Assembly: GCF_003431975.1 (NCBI RefSeq)
Contig: NZ_CP027116.1
Span: 3,348,001 to 3,412,000 of the forward strand
Direction: 5' to 3'
Length of the DNA: 64,000 bases
From: Bacillus pumilus
GTDB taxonomy: Bacteria; Bacillota; Bacilli; Bacillales; Bacillaceae
Part shown: piece by piece, positions 6,168 to 16,601 of the stretch
How the letters are laid out: each line of letters starts with the position of its first letter
Numbering within the stretch: position 1 is the stretch's first letter
Notes under the pieces: generated by a model
The model's input: only the letters and a program-made list of their open reading frames with translations
Told to the model about the DNA's origin: nothing
Databases searched by the model: none
Made by a program: the position numbers and the translations under genes

Positions 6168-7772
6168 CTACCACAACGGAATAGATTCATTTATTTCAAA
6201 TCTGCTTACAAAAGAATTATCGTGAGCAGACATCCCATCAAAACGCAAAGAACCATCTTTTTCTAATGTAAATCTAGCAGAGCCATAAGACCCTACCGTT
6301 GCACCGAGAAACACAGCTTTTGAAGCCGGTTTTTGAGTAAAACGGGCAATGACTGCATCATTCGCCGGGACTCCCTCAAACGATCCTCGAAGTAGTAAGT
6401 CATTTTGACGTATGGAGAATTGGAGAGGGTTTCCCGCAAATTGTTTTACTGTTCCAGCGACTAACGTTACCTGATTCCATGTGCTGATTGAATCATTATC
6501 CGTCAGCATCCGTTTCCATCCTCTGAACGATCCGTCCGTATGAGTCGTACCGAACCAATGTAAATTATCTCCACTTCTAACAATATGAAAGTATTTACGG
6601 TTGTTACTGTTATCAATAACATAAATATTGAACCAAGATGAATCGGTTTTACTCGGCATATTTACGACATTTGTACCAACGGCATAGTAACAACCGGACG
6701 GCAGCGTTAATATGTCCGTACCATTCGGCAACAATTGGCTTTGCCCTGTTTCAGATAGCAAATTATGATTGGAGAGTCTAGCCCATCCACTCCACACATT
6801 GTTGTTTAAATAGTTGGTGTAAATGTTGTTGATATAATCCGTTGCATATACCCATCCGAAAGTAGCTTTCCCGTCGGAAGACACATCTGTCATGTGGAAA
6901 AAACCTCTGAAAGATCGGTGGTTAGGCAAATCTTTTGATTTTGCTATTGCGTAAAAAGAGCCCATCCCTAGACCGTTATCAATCACGGCATCCAAAATGC
7001 TAACTGATGTGTCTTTAATTGAAATCAACGGAAAGCCCATATCGGTTGTGATTTTCTTTTGTTGAAAACCCGCCACAAGGTCTTTTGCCATTTTGAAAGC
7101 GCCGGCGGGTGTCTCGGCGTGATCGTCTGTATATTTTTTAGCTGCTGCAAGTGCTGCGTCTACTTTAGCTTTTGCGCCTTCTTTTGTTTCAAGCGCTTCG
7201 AGATCACCTAGTTTTTCTTTCAAATGCTCAAGCTGCTCTTGAAGCTCTTTGGTGATCTTATCAATGTTTCCTTGCATATCGTCAGTTCGCTTTTTTATAT
7301 CCGCTTCAAGTTCTGCTGCTTTACGTTCTATTTCGGTTTTAAGAGTTTGAAAATCATCAATATAAAATTCCGCTGCCGGGGCAATGTCCTGGTCAATTAA
7401 ATTGCGCTGAATATCAAATGTAAATTCGTGAATGGACAAGGCTTGTCCGTTCCGATAATACAAATTCAAGGACGCTTGAACCTTGCCGTATAGCTTTATT
7501 TCGTCATTGTCTAGTACGTATTCAGCTATTCCATCAACCTTGTCTATAAGAGAGATATTCCGAACGTTCTTTGATCCATTCTTGAATGATAGTACGAGTT
7601 TTCCGTCAACTGCTGAAAGAGGCAAAGGCACGCCATCTTTACGCAATTTGAAAATTAGCTTTGCTGTGCCTATATCTTGTGTAGAAAAAACGATTTTTGA
7701 ATCGTACACGCTTTGATCATAGGCATCAACCACGAAAGGCAGCACGCCATTTTTAAAAAGTTGATTCGTCAT
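6168..7772 (-). CDS. Baseplate upper protein, BppU family, with receptor-binding tail
   Basis: The 534-residue protein starts with the BppU N-terminal domain (about 1-135; GVLPFVVDAYDQSVYDS, then alternating beta strands ending in HEFTFDIQRNLID). Residues 150-215 form a coiled coil (KTEIERKAAELEADIKKRTD). The C-terminal 300 residues are beta-rich, with a fibre-like region of the kind seen in phage side fibres (GSFYAIAKSKDLPNH, WARLSNHNLLSE, TFGWVYATDYINNIY). The N-terminus anchors to the baseplate and the C-terminus likely contacts the host surface. The ATG at 7772 has GAGGGGGG upstream; an earlier TTG in the same frame is unlikely. Confidence 0.85.
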   Translation of the reverse strand: MTNQLFKNGVLPFVVDAYDQSVYDSKIVFSTQDIGTAKLIFKLRKDGVPLPLSAVDGKLVLSFKNGSKNVRNISLIDKVDGIAEYVLDNDEIKLYGKVQASLNLYYRNGQALSIHEFTFDIQRNLIDQDIAPAAEFYIDDFQTLKTEIERKAAELEADIKKRTDDMQGNIDKITKELQEQLEHLKEKLGDLEALETKEGAKAKVDAALAAAKKYTDDHAETPAGAFKMAKDLVAGFQQKKITTDMGFPLISIKDTSVSILDAVIDNGLGMGSFYAIAKSKDLPNHRSFRGFFHMTDVSSDGKATFGWVYATDYINNIYTNYLNNNVWSGWARLSNHNLLSETGQSQLLPNGTDILTLPSGCYYAVGTNVVNMPSKTDSSWFNIYVIDNSNNRKYFHIVRSGDNLHWFGTTHTDGSFRGWKRMLTDNDSISTWNQVTLVAGTVKQFAGNPLQFSIRQNDLLLRGSFEGVPANDAVIARFTQKPASKAVFLGATVGSYGSARFTLEKDGSLRFDGMSAHDNSFVSRFEINESIPLW

Positions 7773-7783
7773 GATTTCCCCCC

Positions 7784-9649
7784 TCAAGTGATATTTTCAA
7801 CGGTACGAATAGGATCAACGCTTTTATCGTTTAATGCTGATACTTTCCCTGCACCTTTTAAACGGTTTCCATAGTGTTGAATGGATGAGCATTTGCTTGT
7901 TAAATACATACCGTACCTTCCCGTTTTCCCAATTGCTGTATTATTACGAACGGCGCTATTTTTCACGCCATCCATAAATAAAATAAAATCGTAATCATCA
8001 CCACGCTTGCCCGCATTCATGATTGTATTTTTATCTACCTGTACATAATCAGAATCACCCGAGACAGATATACCCGAGAAACCGATCTCTTCAAGCGTGT
8101 TATCATCCACCGAAACATAATCGCAATTTCCTTCCTCGATCCGCACGCCATTCCCTTGAATGTCACGCCCTGTGTTGTGGTGAACCTTTCCCCGGGTGCT
8201 GCGTGTAACCAGTACGCCGTGGTGTCCAATGTTCTCCATATTGTTACCTTCAATAACAAAATGCTTCACATCTGAAACATGAATACCGTGCCTTGTCGTC
8301 CCGTCAATTTGATTGCCCTTAATAGCCACATGATCAATGGTTTGATACCCTTTACGGCCGTACACCTGTATTGCGTGGTCAACTGACATATTGATAAATT
8401 TGTTGTTTGTAATTGTGTGACGCTTTGTCTTGTTTACTCTGCCAGTCGGGTTTCCGTTTTTGTCTTGAGTATAAACGCTGCTGACGCTTGGCAATAACGT
8501 TCTAACGCCGCCGGAACAGTTTTCAAAAGTGTTACCGTCAACAAATACGTCTTGCCATTTGTTGCCCGATACCGCCCATTCTGTGCAATCGTAAACCTTG
8601 TTATTGAGGAATCTAATGCCTGAATAAAGAACACCGTCAGTGCTTGTATGTGAATCAATCGCTCTAGGATAGCCTCCAAGCTCTGCGGATTTTCTAATCT
8701 TACAGTTTTGCATGGTGATGTTTCGTGTTGGCGTATGATCATAGGCACCAAAAGCGCCAAAATTGCTAGCTGAACGCATTAAATCAACTTGAACAGCTGC
8801 CGAAAACCATCTGTCCCCTACATAGTCCGCAAACCCTTCGAATGTCACATTGTCGATCATCACGTTTTCATTGCCCGCACAATCAAGAGCGTGTCCCCCG
8901 CAAACATTTTTCAATGTGAGATCTCGCATGATAATGCCGGATGCATGAGCGAACCCAAAAATAGAACACTGTTGCTTGATCTCGTGTCCCATGCTGTCGA
9001 TTGTTCCTTGTCCGTCAATGATCAAGTTTCCGTGCCCGTTGTACCCGGTGAAACTTTCATTTGAATCACCATTTACAAACATGCTACCAACAAAGCCACG
9101 CTTGATCGTTGCCCCTGCCTGTAAAGTGATATGCGTATTTTTATAAATCCTCACCCGTTCCCGCAGCGTATAGCCTCCTGGGGGAATATAAAGCCAAATA
9201 GGACGATTTTTTGACAAATCAAGTGCAGCTTGAAGAGCTTTAGTAAAGTTGCCGTATTTGTTTAGAAACGGCTGCAAAGACACAACCGAAAGCATGTCAT
9301 TGACCTTCTTTTCAAATTGATCGAAGTCATATTCAAGACGATCATTCAAAGTCGGATGAATGGTCGCATCAAGCGCAACCCTTCCGTCCACAACCTCTTT
9401 TACATCATCGCCATCATGATTGACGATCAGATTAACAAGACGTGACCAATAACTATTAAGCCAATGTGCAACGCTTTTCCCTCGATGCGTAATATGCTCG
9501 GCTTTGTGTGCCGTCTCGCTTTGTTGGTGCCTCTCATCTGCTCTATTCAATTCATTCAAAGCATTTTCAGTGGTGCGGGCATTGTCATTCAGCTCTTGTA
9601 TTAATTTTGAATGTGGGCTAGGCGTGTGCTGTTTCTTCAAATTAAACAT
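7784..9649 (-). CDS. Tail spike with right-handed beta-helix (pectate-lyase fold)
   Basis: The 621-residue protein has a helical anchor (1-60), a polar linker, and a parallel beta-helix from about 140 to 600. The opening motif is IWLYIPPGGYTLRERVRIYKN, typical of phage preneck-appendage and tailspike enzymes, followed by repeated rungs such as NITMQNCKI, GIRFLNNKV, VFVDGNTFENC, VAIKGNQIDG and VIEGNNMENI. Such proteins bind or cut cell-surface polysaccharide. Specific catalytic residues cannot be assigned by eye. It lies between the tail hub and BppU in the baseplate cluster. Confidence 0.88.
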   Translation of the reverse strand: MFNLKKQHTPSPHSKLIQELNDNARTTENALNELNRADERHQQSETAHKAEHITHRGKSVAHWLNSYWSRLVNLIVNHDGDDVKEVVDGRVALDATIHPTLNDRLEYDFDQFEKKVNDMLSVVSLQPFLNKYGNFTKALQAALDLSKNRPIWLYIPPGGYTLRERVRIYKNTHITLQAGATIKRGFVGSMFVNGDSNESFTGYNGHGNLIIDGQGTIDSMGHEIKQQCSIFGFAHASGIIMRDLTLKNVCGGHALDCAGNENVMIDNVTFEGFADYVGDRWFSAAVQVDLMRSASNFGAFGAYDHTPTRNITMQNCKIRKSAELGGYPRAIDSHTSTDGVLYSGIRFLNNKVYDCTEWAVSGNKWQDVFVDGNTFENCSGGVRTLLPSVSSVYTQDKNGNPTGRVNKTKRHTITNNKFINMSVDHAIQVYGRKGYQTIDHVAIKGNQIDGTTRHGIHVSDVKHFVIEGNNMENIGHHGVLVTRSTRGKVHHNTGRDIQGNGVRIEEGNCDYVSVDDNTLEEIGFSGISVSGDSDYVQVDKNTIMNAGKRGDDYDFILFMDGVKNSAVRNNTAIGKTGRYGMYLTSKCSSIQHYGNRLKGAGKVSALNDKSVDPIRTVENIT

Positions 9650-9661
9650 GTGATCACCTTC

Positions 9662-11539
9662 TTAATAGCCGACAATACCAACCGATATTTTTGAAGTATC
9701 GGGCACTTGATCCGGCTTTATTTTTTTTCCACTCTGAAAAAAGGAAATGATGAATGTATCAGTTTGATTGTCTTCATAGTCAATTGAAGGCGTGATCCCG
9801 TTCTGTTTAAGCAGCGACGAGCCGTCTACAGTCGCATAAACCATTTCATAATTTTCAGGTGTTTCAAATATTAAATCGCTTCCGTCTATATACACATCAC
9901 CAGCAGAAGAACCCCACGATCCACCTTTAAAGACCAAACTAAAACCCGCATTTTGCGGGCTGCCTGTTTTTCCTTTTTCAATTAGATCGGACAATTCGCT
10001 TTTTGCTGCTTGAATTTGAGCAAATAAACTATTTTTTTGTTCCTTGATATAACGCTCTTGATTTCTGATTCTTCGCCTGTCTTCAAGCTGCAAATCAAAC
10101 ATGTCCTTCTGAACATTTGTAAAAGTCACATCAGGTTTCTCGGTCGAGTCTAAAGGGTTATAAGTCATGCTGACGGCTCTTACATCATCTTCAAACGTGA
10201 TACCATGTTCAGGTGTATCGGCTATAACATGCAGCGTGTCACCCTTGTTGAGTTCATCCTCTAACCCTTTTAGCTCTTCAATTTCAAATTCCTCAAAATC
10301 AATTGACACGGTCACTTCCGGGAATGGATTGACTTTTTCTTTCAAAAGAGTGTTCATATCTTCTGCCTTTGTAACGGCATCATCTTTAATTGGTTCGGCC
10401 CATGTGGGCTGCCCGTCAATTAAAAAATCCTTCTCGTTTGGATGAACGAAAAGGACCGGCTCAAATACATATTTTTCATTTTCATTTTTATATTCCCGAT
10501 ATGTTTCAATCACGTTGTCTCTTAATAGATACATAGTCGGTGCCGCTGTTTTCTTCCCTTTTGTATTGGGATTTTTGCTGTCTTTTCCTTTGAATGTAGC
10601 CACGACTTTATGTTTTTTATGCTCAAGACCTCTAATGACTTTTATCGTTTCTTTTTTAGGTGATTGATCTTTATAAACGCTGATCGTTTTCGTCTTATCG
10701 TCATCAATCTTAAATTCCCATTTACCGCCTAGTTTTGAAGTTAAGGTAACAAATCGGAATCCGGTCCCCGTGAAAGAAAAAGTAAAAGTGGCACCAGGCT
10801 TATTCGTAAAATCAGCTTTCAAAGAATTGTCAAAAGACCACGTACCGGTTTTGCTCTCATAACCCATAGCGCTTTCACTTATCGTGTCTTTTTCTTCTTT
10901 TTGCTTGCCGAAGCCTCTACCCCTTGTGGCCGTGTTATCTTCTGAAATAGTGACAGTAAGACCGTTTATATTCGCTCTAGTATCAAGCGTTTTATTGATT
11001 TTCTTTCCTATTTTCTTGTGTATATAAATCTCGTAATTATTTACATCAAGCTCAATTTTATAACTTGAAATAATCGTATCTATCAGTTCAATAGAAAATG
11101 CATCGCCAAACCCTTCATTTTTGATAGGTTTGATGTCTTTCGCATCATCCATAATTTTGAACGTGAATTTACTCCCTTTCAAGGCATGAGCAAACGCCTT
11201 TTCTAGTGTTAATTCACCTTGAATAACCTCATCTACTCTGTTTTTTGATAGCAAAAAAGCATAAATATGAGTAGCCGAAACACTTTTAGACAATACATTA
11301 CCATCTTGAGATTTTGAAAAATTTCGGATAACGTATTTTTGCCGCTTGTGTACCCTTTCATCTACAATTAGAAGGTTTCTCCCGACCAATGCCTCAAAAG
11401 ATATAGGATCAGTAAAGCCCGCTTCAATCTGTAGTTCCATTGTCTTTTTGCCATCAATTCCATCCGTTATACGCGGGCTGCTGCCGACTATTTCATATTC
11501 TTGTTTTGTTCCTTTATCCTGGACAAAAAGCTGGTTCAT
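9662..11539 (-). CDS. Tail hub/tail-associated protein (Tal, Prophage_tail family) with inserted carbohydrate-binding-like domain
   Basis: The 625-residue protein has the Tal/gp18-like hub fold at residues 1-215 and 340-510 (SFEALVGRNLLIVDERVHKRQKY; SVSATHIYAFLL; DALKEKV-like NTLLKEKVNPFPEVTVSIDFEE; GDTLHVI). Residues about 220-340 differ in character: WSFDNSLKADF, FSFTGTGFRFV, WEFKIDDDKTKTISVY and KVVATFKGKDS form a beta-sandwich pattern like carbohydrate-binding modules attached to glycoside hydrolases. A C-terminal coiled coil (RRRIRNQERYIKEQK) leads to a beta-rich end. It closes the tail tip below Dit. No peptidase motif is evident. Confidence 0.85.
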   Translation of the reverse strand: MNQLFVQDKGTKQEYEIVGSSPRITDGIDGKKTMELQIEAGFTDPISFEALVGRNLLIVDERVHKRQKYVIRNFSKSQDGNVLSKSVSATHIYAFLLSKNRVDEVIQGELTLEKAFAHALKGSKFTFKIMDDAKDIKPIKNEGFGDAFSIELIDTIISSYKIELDVNNYEIYIHKKIGKKINKTLDTRANINGLTVTISEDNTATRGRGFGKQKEEKDTISESAMGYESKTGTWSFDNSLKADFTNKPGATFTFSFTGTGFRFVTLTSKLGGKWEFKIDDDKTKTISVYKDQSPKKETIKVIRGLEHKKHKVVATFKGKDSKNPNTKGKKTAAPTMYLLRDNVIETYREYKNENEKYVFEPVLFVHPNEKDFLIDGQPTWAEPIKDDAVTKAEDMNTLLKEKVNPFPEVTVSIDFEEFEIEELKGLEDELNKGDTLHVIADTPEHGITFEDDVRAVSMTYNPLDSTEKPDVTFTNVQKDMFDLQLEDRRRIRNQERYIKEQKNSLFAQIQAAKSELSDLIEKGKTGSPQNAGFSLVFKGGSWGSSAGDVYIDGSDLIFETPENYEMVYATVDGSSLLKQNGITPSIDYEDNQTDTFIISFFQSGKKIKPDQVPDTSKISVGIVGY

Positions 11540-11541
11540 GC

Positions 11542-12366
11542 TTAACCTCCTTTGTAGTAAAAATGAGTAATAAATTCAATATCAATAAACGTAGCGCCTG
11601 TGATAACAAAATCATTTTTTCCTGGTACAAGTTCAGGGAAACGACCTTTTCTTTCAATAGCTTGTGAACCTTTAAAAACATACTGCTTTATCACGTTCAG
11701 CAAATTGTTTTTTGATTGAGTGCCTACTAATGTAATAAATTCGCCTGTTGTTTTGTTCTCAATTTTTATGTCTGTTCCAGCCAAAAACATATTGACTGTA
11801 TACTCATGATCAATAGGTGACAGTCTCACATCACCATAGTTATAAACAGAAAAAGCCCTTTCTTTAAATCGAAAAGGCTGCTCTCTATAACGTTCAAAAT
11901 TTCTTCCCATGAATCTCTCACTTTGCAATTCCTGTGGTGATCGGCTATCATGCACCGACTGTGAACACCCTTCAATGGCCGTAAGCGTGATTGTAAAAGT
12001 TCCACCCGTTTTCCCCTGCTCCTGACCAATGGTATATGCGTCATCACACACAACAAGCCATTTTCTTTCAGGCCGAAACGTACATATGATTTCGTATGGA
12101 TCGGGCCGGCCAAGATATTCATATACTTCCGATCTTACTAGATAAAAATGTTCTGCGTTTGCTGCGTCTATTGTAAGATCAACAAGTATTTTTCTTTCTT
12201 TCAAACGTGTAAAACGACTCTTTCTTTGCGTCTGAATACCGTGCCGGCTCGAATTTGTAAAGTTTTTTCTATCGAATGACGGCGCTTCGGGTTCAAAGGA
12301 TGTTAGAAAGACATTGGGGAAGACATCATTTAAACGCTCCCCGTCAATAATAAGATCAAATTCCAT
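11542..12366 (-). CDS. Distal tail protein (Dit)
   Basis: The 274-residue protein matches siphophage Dit proteins: N-terminal FDLIIDGERLNDVFPNVFLTSFEP, RHGIQTQRKSRFTRLKERKILVDLTI, the ring-domain segment YLGRPDPYEIICTFRPERKWLVVCDD, and a C-terminal galectin-like beta domain. Dit forms the hexameric hub joining the tail tube to Tal and the baseplate. The ATG at 12366 overlaps the tape-measure stop as TGATG and has GGGGGG six bases upstream; the ATG two codons earlier has no room for a ribosome site. Confidence 0.9.
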   Translation of the reverse strand: MEFDLIIDGERLNDVFPNVFLTSFEPEAPSFDRKNFTNSSRHGIQTQRKSRFTRLKERKILVDLTIDAANAEHFYLVRSEVYEYLGRPDPYEIICTFRPERKWLVVCDDAYTIGQEQGKTGGTFTITLTAIEGCSQSVHDSRSPQELQSERFMGRNFERYREQPFRFKERAFSVYNYGDVRLSPIDHEYTVNMFLAGTDIKIENKTTGEFITLVGTQSKNNLLNVIKQYVFKGSQAIERKGRFPELVPGKNDFVITGATFIDIEFITHFYYKGG

Positions 12367-15300
12367 CACCATCCCCCCATCAATACCGCTTTATCTTGAA
12401 GCTGCTTCATACCGATTTTATTCATGACTTTTGCAAATGTTTTTTCGCCAACCTTGATGACACCGCCAGTGCTGACAATTTCACGTAAAAGCTCGTTTTG
12501 TTCTTGTAATAATGCGTTTGTTGTATCTTGTCTTGATGTCATCGGCTCCAAATTCATCCCGCTTGGTGCAGACTGTGGATTGACACCTAATTCAGCGCCA
12601 GCACGAGCCCAAATTGCTAGGCTCCTTTCACGATATGACGGGTCTGTTGTAATGATATGTTCGTCATATCCTCTTTCATTTAGTGCAGCTAGTTTGGTGC
12701 CTCCTGCCCCTGGGGAAACGCCGCCCGCTGCGTAGCCAATATATTTCCCGCCTTTACTCATATTCACAAGACCAGGATGTCTATTGATCCCCCCGTAACG
12801 ACTGTTGAGATAATTTATCGCAGCTAGTATTTGATGAACAGGATTTCTTATATCTGTGAAGCCCTTTTTTGCGTGCGCTGCAAATGTAGAAGGGATAAAC
12901 TGCATAAGCCCTTGTGACGGGTGCCCCGCTTTTGCATTGCTATCCCAATTGTTTACGACGGTCGGGTTTCCTCCCGATTCCTTCATCGCAATTGTCTGTA
13001 AAGCTCCTGCGAAAGAAGGAGAAATACCCGCAATTGAAATGGCTTGAGCCACCCATCTTTTCACGTTTTCAGTAGCGTTACCGCCACCAAAGAAAGAACC
13101 AATGGAACCTATGAGAGAATCAACACCACTAAAGGCAAGTTTTGCAATGGCTTCTACCGGGCTGCCGCTCACATTCGTGAACCATGATGGAATTAAACCA
13201 TCATTCAAACCGAATTTTTCAGCAGCCTTATTCCAAAGGAATTTCGGTCCTTTCATGATCCAATCAAAATAGTCTCCTACACCATTTTCATATCCAGGCA
13301 TCCCATGACGTTTTAAAACACGTTCGGTTTCCTTGTTCGGAAGAACGGATGACCCTTTTCTTAAATAGCGCAGCTCTGGGCCGGAATTTCCTGACACATA
13401 GGTTCCGACTCCTGGTTCATGAATTAATTCTCGACCCTTTTCACTCGTAACCGCAAGCCCGCCCGGGTGCCCTGTTGCTGGCGTGCCTTTTGCATAAGCT
13501 CGGTTTTCTAAATACTTCCCCTTGCCGTCTGTGCCTAACTTTGGCGGGTTAGATTTTTTCTTTTTCTTATCTCCTCCACCGAAGAGACCTTGAATCCAGT
13601 TCCAAGCATTATTAACAATATCCATCATTTTTTCCCAACCGGTTTTTACTTCTCCAGTTTCGGTATTGATTTCATCAGCGTGATCCCCAGCTTGTTTTCT
13701 CGCTTCTTTGACTACTTTTTTATGCATGTCCTTTGCTGCTGAAACAGAATCGTCACGCTGTCTTTTCGCCTCTTTAATAAGTTTGTTAGCTTGTTTTGTA
13801 GATATCGATCCCGTTTCATCACGTTCCCGGACAACGGCAGCAACCGTTTTATTATATTTATCATCAGCCTCTTTCACTGCGCCGTCTTTTGCTTTGATGC
13901 TGTTTTTAATGGTGTCCGCTGCTTGTCTCGCCGTGATACTTTTAGATTCTGTTTGTAGTTTACTCATAATTGCTTTTTGTTCAACTTCACTTTTACTCAT
14001 TGTTTTAACGGCCGTTGTCATCATGCTCTTTTGAATATTATTGATCGTTGTTTTTTCTTTTTGAGTAAGGTTTCTTTTCTCTGAACTTGCTTGGGTTAAG
14101 ATCGCTTTTATCTTCGCTTCGCCATCGCTCACGGCTTTTACTTGCTCATTCTGTTTCTTTTTAACATTGTTTAAAATGGCTTCCTGTTCTTTTTGAGAAA
14201 GGCTTTTGCTGCCGGACATGAATTTGCTAAGTGATTCAAAACTTTGATTCCCTTTCGTTTCAATGCTTTGTTTTATCTGATCACCCATTGTATTGAAATT
14301 CTTCACGATGTTATCGGCTGTTTCTTTAGTTACCTTTTGCCCTGACCAATTCAGCTGGTTTAGTTGTGCGGTTGCTTGATCATTTAATTTCTTATAACCA
14401 AGAACCGATTTCGTGGTACTTTCAGAAACTTTTTCCCCGAAGTCCTCAAGGGCTGGTATTTGCTCTTCTTTTAAATGCTTATATAGTTTATAACCGCCTT
14501 CAGCTAATAAAGACACACCCGTCACAGCTAAACCGACCGGGCCGCCGAATGCAGACATACCCACTCTTGCAACGCTTGCAACTCGGGCAACATTCCCAAG
14601 ACTTTTAACCACACCTAGCGCCTTTGCACCAAACCCGGCAAATCTTCCAGCTGTTTGAGCTGTGCCAGTACCTAGACTAGATGCAGCAGTCGTGGCAACT
14701 CGGGCGCCTCCTCTGAAATTAAATAAAGATTGTGCGCCTTTTGCGATCTCCGGTGCGAACATCGTTGCAACACCTAACAATGAGCCCCATTTACCTCCAA
14801 AGGACATCATTGCAGTACCGGCAAGGCCTGACGCTCCACGTAAACCACGAAGCCCCCTTGTGTTCCTCGCCACGGCTGCATTACTGATATTCATTTGTGT
14901 AGCTGCGGCAGTATTTGCGGCGGCAAGTTGTGTTGTGGATGTCCGTGCAAGTGCTGCTTCTGCCCGATAACGGCCAAACGCAACCGCCCCCCTTCCTAAT
15001 GCTCCCGTAACGGTCCCTATGCTGGAAACAACCAAACCCAGGGCAATGATAACAGGAGGAAAAGCAGCAGCCAATAAACCAGCAATGACGATGGTATTTT
15101 GCATTGAAGGTGTTAAGCCTTGAAACCATTTTGTGAAACGATCAACCGCATCGCCAGCCTTATCCAGTGCCGGCTCGATTTTTTCTAGCAAGATTTCACC
15201 AATCGGCAAAAGGTTTGACATCAATTTACGGAAGGCCATAACAGCACGATCATTGAAATTATCCTTTATCGCTTTTCCTGCTTTTTCTGTGGCGCCTTCC

Positions 15301-16589
15301 ACTTCTCCGAGCATGTCTTTTGTTGGGTCTAATGATGTCACGACTTTCCCCCGTAAATCCTCCCACATGGTACCAAAAAGAGCGACACCAGCCGCATCCC
15401 TGTCAAGTGGGTCTTTTACGGCCGCTATCGCTGAAACAGTTGCCATGAATGCCTTTTGACCTTTTTCTCCACCTTCTGCAATGGCCGTCCCCATCTTTTC
15501 AGCATCAAGGCCAATATCTTTGAACGCATTAACGGTACCCTTTGAACCGTCCTGTGCACGAATATTGAACTCTTTTACTGCGTCACCGACTTTATCCATG
15601 TTCCAAGCGCCATTTTTAGCACCTTGAAGCATGATGTTAAACATGCCTTCAATGGAAATACCAGCTGAACTAAACTGAGATGAATATTCACTCACGGTAT
15701 CAAGAAGCTCGTTTGAATAGTCCCCGCCTTTTTGTGCGGCTACTGTGATTAAATCAAATGATTTCCCCACATCCACACCGTAATTATCCATGAGTGCTTT
15801 GGCCGCTCTCGTGCTTTCCGGTATTTCATATTCAAAGACATCTTTTAGAATGTTAGCTCTTTTTGTTGCTAGTTCAAGTTGATCCCCTTTGAGGTTTTGA
15901 AGATTTTTACGTGTATCGATGACACCTTGATTTACTTCCTCCATCGACTCACCGAAGCCAGATAGCCACATCTCTCTTGTGACCTTGTTTACCTCGGCTG
16001 CTTCTTTCTTGGTTAAGTTGAGGGAAGCAGCAATCTTCCCTTGTGCCTTTTCAACATCGGCCGCAGATTTAACAGCCATCACGCCAAGTGCGCTAACAGG
16101 TGCCGTAATTGCAGCGAATCCCACTTTTCCGATTGTTGACATCTTGTTTCCAGTTGATTGAAGACGCTCACCATATTCTTGCAAGCTGTTTCCGGCTCTT
16201 GTCCAAGCTGAATTTTGTGTATTTATTTGTAAGGTAGTTGATCGAAGAGCACGCTCAAGCTGATTATGGTTGGTTACTTCTCTATTGATTACTGTCGCCA
16301 GCTGTAAGGCTTCTTTAGAATTTTCACCTTTTTCCCTGGCTAACACTTCATACTTTTTCTTTAACTGCTCGATCTTGCTTCCCTGTAATTCATAAAGCTG
16401 TGAAAGGTCTTCTTGTTTGCGTCTAAGTTTTTCCGACTCGTCCCCAAAGTGTCCAAATTGGGAAGCAGTAGCCTTCATGCTACTTCTAACAAGGGCCATT
16501 TTTTCTGCTATATTTTCAATGCCCGCAGATGTCCCGCCATCATCAAAGCCTAAACGCATAATCATATTAGTCACTTCACTGGCTGCCAT
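12366..16589 (-). CDS. Tail tape measure protein with lytic transglycosylase domain
   Basis: At 1407 residues this is the longest gene in the phage. It is largely helical and coiled (for example residues 40-130 and 730-960) with hydrophobic glycine/alanine stretches around 490-700 that suit membrane insertion. Near the C-terminus (about 1180-1280) is an SLT-type transglycosylase domain: TIAMKESGGNPTVVNNWDSN with the catalytic Glu in KESGG, SQGLMQFIPSTFAAH, and AAINYLNSRYGG. The protein sets tail length and probably opens peptidoglycan during DNA entry. It begins 12 bp after the end of the frameshifted chaperone. Confidence 0.95.
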   Translation of the reverse strand: MAASEVTNMIMRLGFDDGGTSAGIENIAEKMALVRSSMKATASQFGHFGDESEKLRRKQEDLSQLYELQGSKIEQLKKKYEVLAREKGENSKEALQLATVINREVTNHNQLERALRSTTLQINTQNSAWTRAGNSLQEYGERLQSTGNKMSTIGKVGFAAITAPVSALGVMAVKSAADVEKAQGKIAASLNLTKKEAAEVNKVTREMWLSGFGESMEEVNQGVIDTRKNLQNLKGDQLELATKRANILKDVFEYEIPESTRAAKALMDNYGVDVGKSFDLITVAAQKGGDYSNELLDTVSEYSSQFSSAGISIEGMFNIMLQGAKNGAWNMDKVGDAVKEFNIRAQDGSKGTVNAFKDIGLDAEKMGTAIAEGGEKGQKAFMATVSAIAAVKDPLDRDAAGVALFGTMWEDLRGKVVTSLDPTKDMLGEVEGATEKAGKAIKDNFNDRAVMAFRKLMSNLLPIGEILLEKIEPALDKAGDAVDRFTKWFQGLTPSMQNTIVIAGLLAAAFPPVIIALGLVVSSIGTVTGALGRGAVAFGRYRAEAALARTSTTQLAAANTAAATQMNISNAAVARNTRGLRGLRGASGLAGTAMMSFGGKWGSLLGVATMFAPEIAKGAQSLFNFRGGARVATTAASSLGTGTAQTAGRFAGFGAKALGVVKSLGNVARVASVARVGMSAFGGPVGLAVTGVSLLAEGGYKLYKHLKEEQIPALEDFGEKVSESTTKSVLGYKKLNDQATAQLNQLNWSGQKVTKETADNIVKNFNTMGDQIKQSIETKGNQSFESLSKFMSGSKSLSQKEQEAILNNVKKKQNEQVKAVSDGEAKIKAILTQASSEKRNLTQKEKTTINNIQKSMMTTAVKTMSKSEVEQKAIMSKLQTESKSITARQAADTIKNSIKAKDGAVKEADDKYNKTVAAVVRERDETGSISTKQANKLIKEAKRQRDDSVSAAKDMHKKVVKEARKQAGDHADEINTETGEVKTGWEKMMDIVNNAWNWIQGLFGGGDKKKKKSNPPKLGTDGKGKYLENRAYAKGTPATGHPGGLAVTSEKGRELIHEPGVGTYVSGNSGPELRYLRKGSSVLPNKETERVLKRHGMPGYENGVGDYFDWIMKGPKFLWNKAAEKFGLNDGLIPSWFTNVSGSPVEAIAKLAFSGVDSLIGSIGSFFGGGNATENVKRWVAQAISIAGISPSFAGALQTIAMKESGGNPTVVNNWDSNAKAGHPSQGLMQFIPSTFAAHAKKGFTDIRNPVHQILAAINYLNSRYGGINRHPGLVNMSKGGKYIGYAAGGVSPGAGGTKLAALNERGYDEHIITTDPSYRERSLAIWARAGAELGVNPQSAPSGMNLEPMTSRQDTTNALLQEQNELLREIVSTGGVIKVGEKTFAKVMNKIGMKQLQDKAVLMGGW

Positions 16590-16601
16590 GCTCTCCCCTC
16601 C

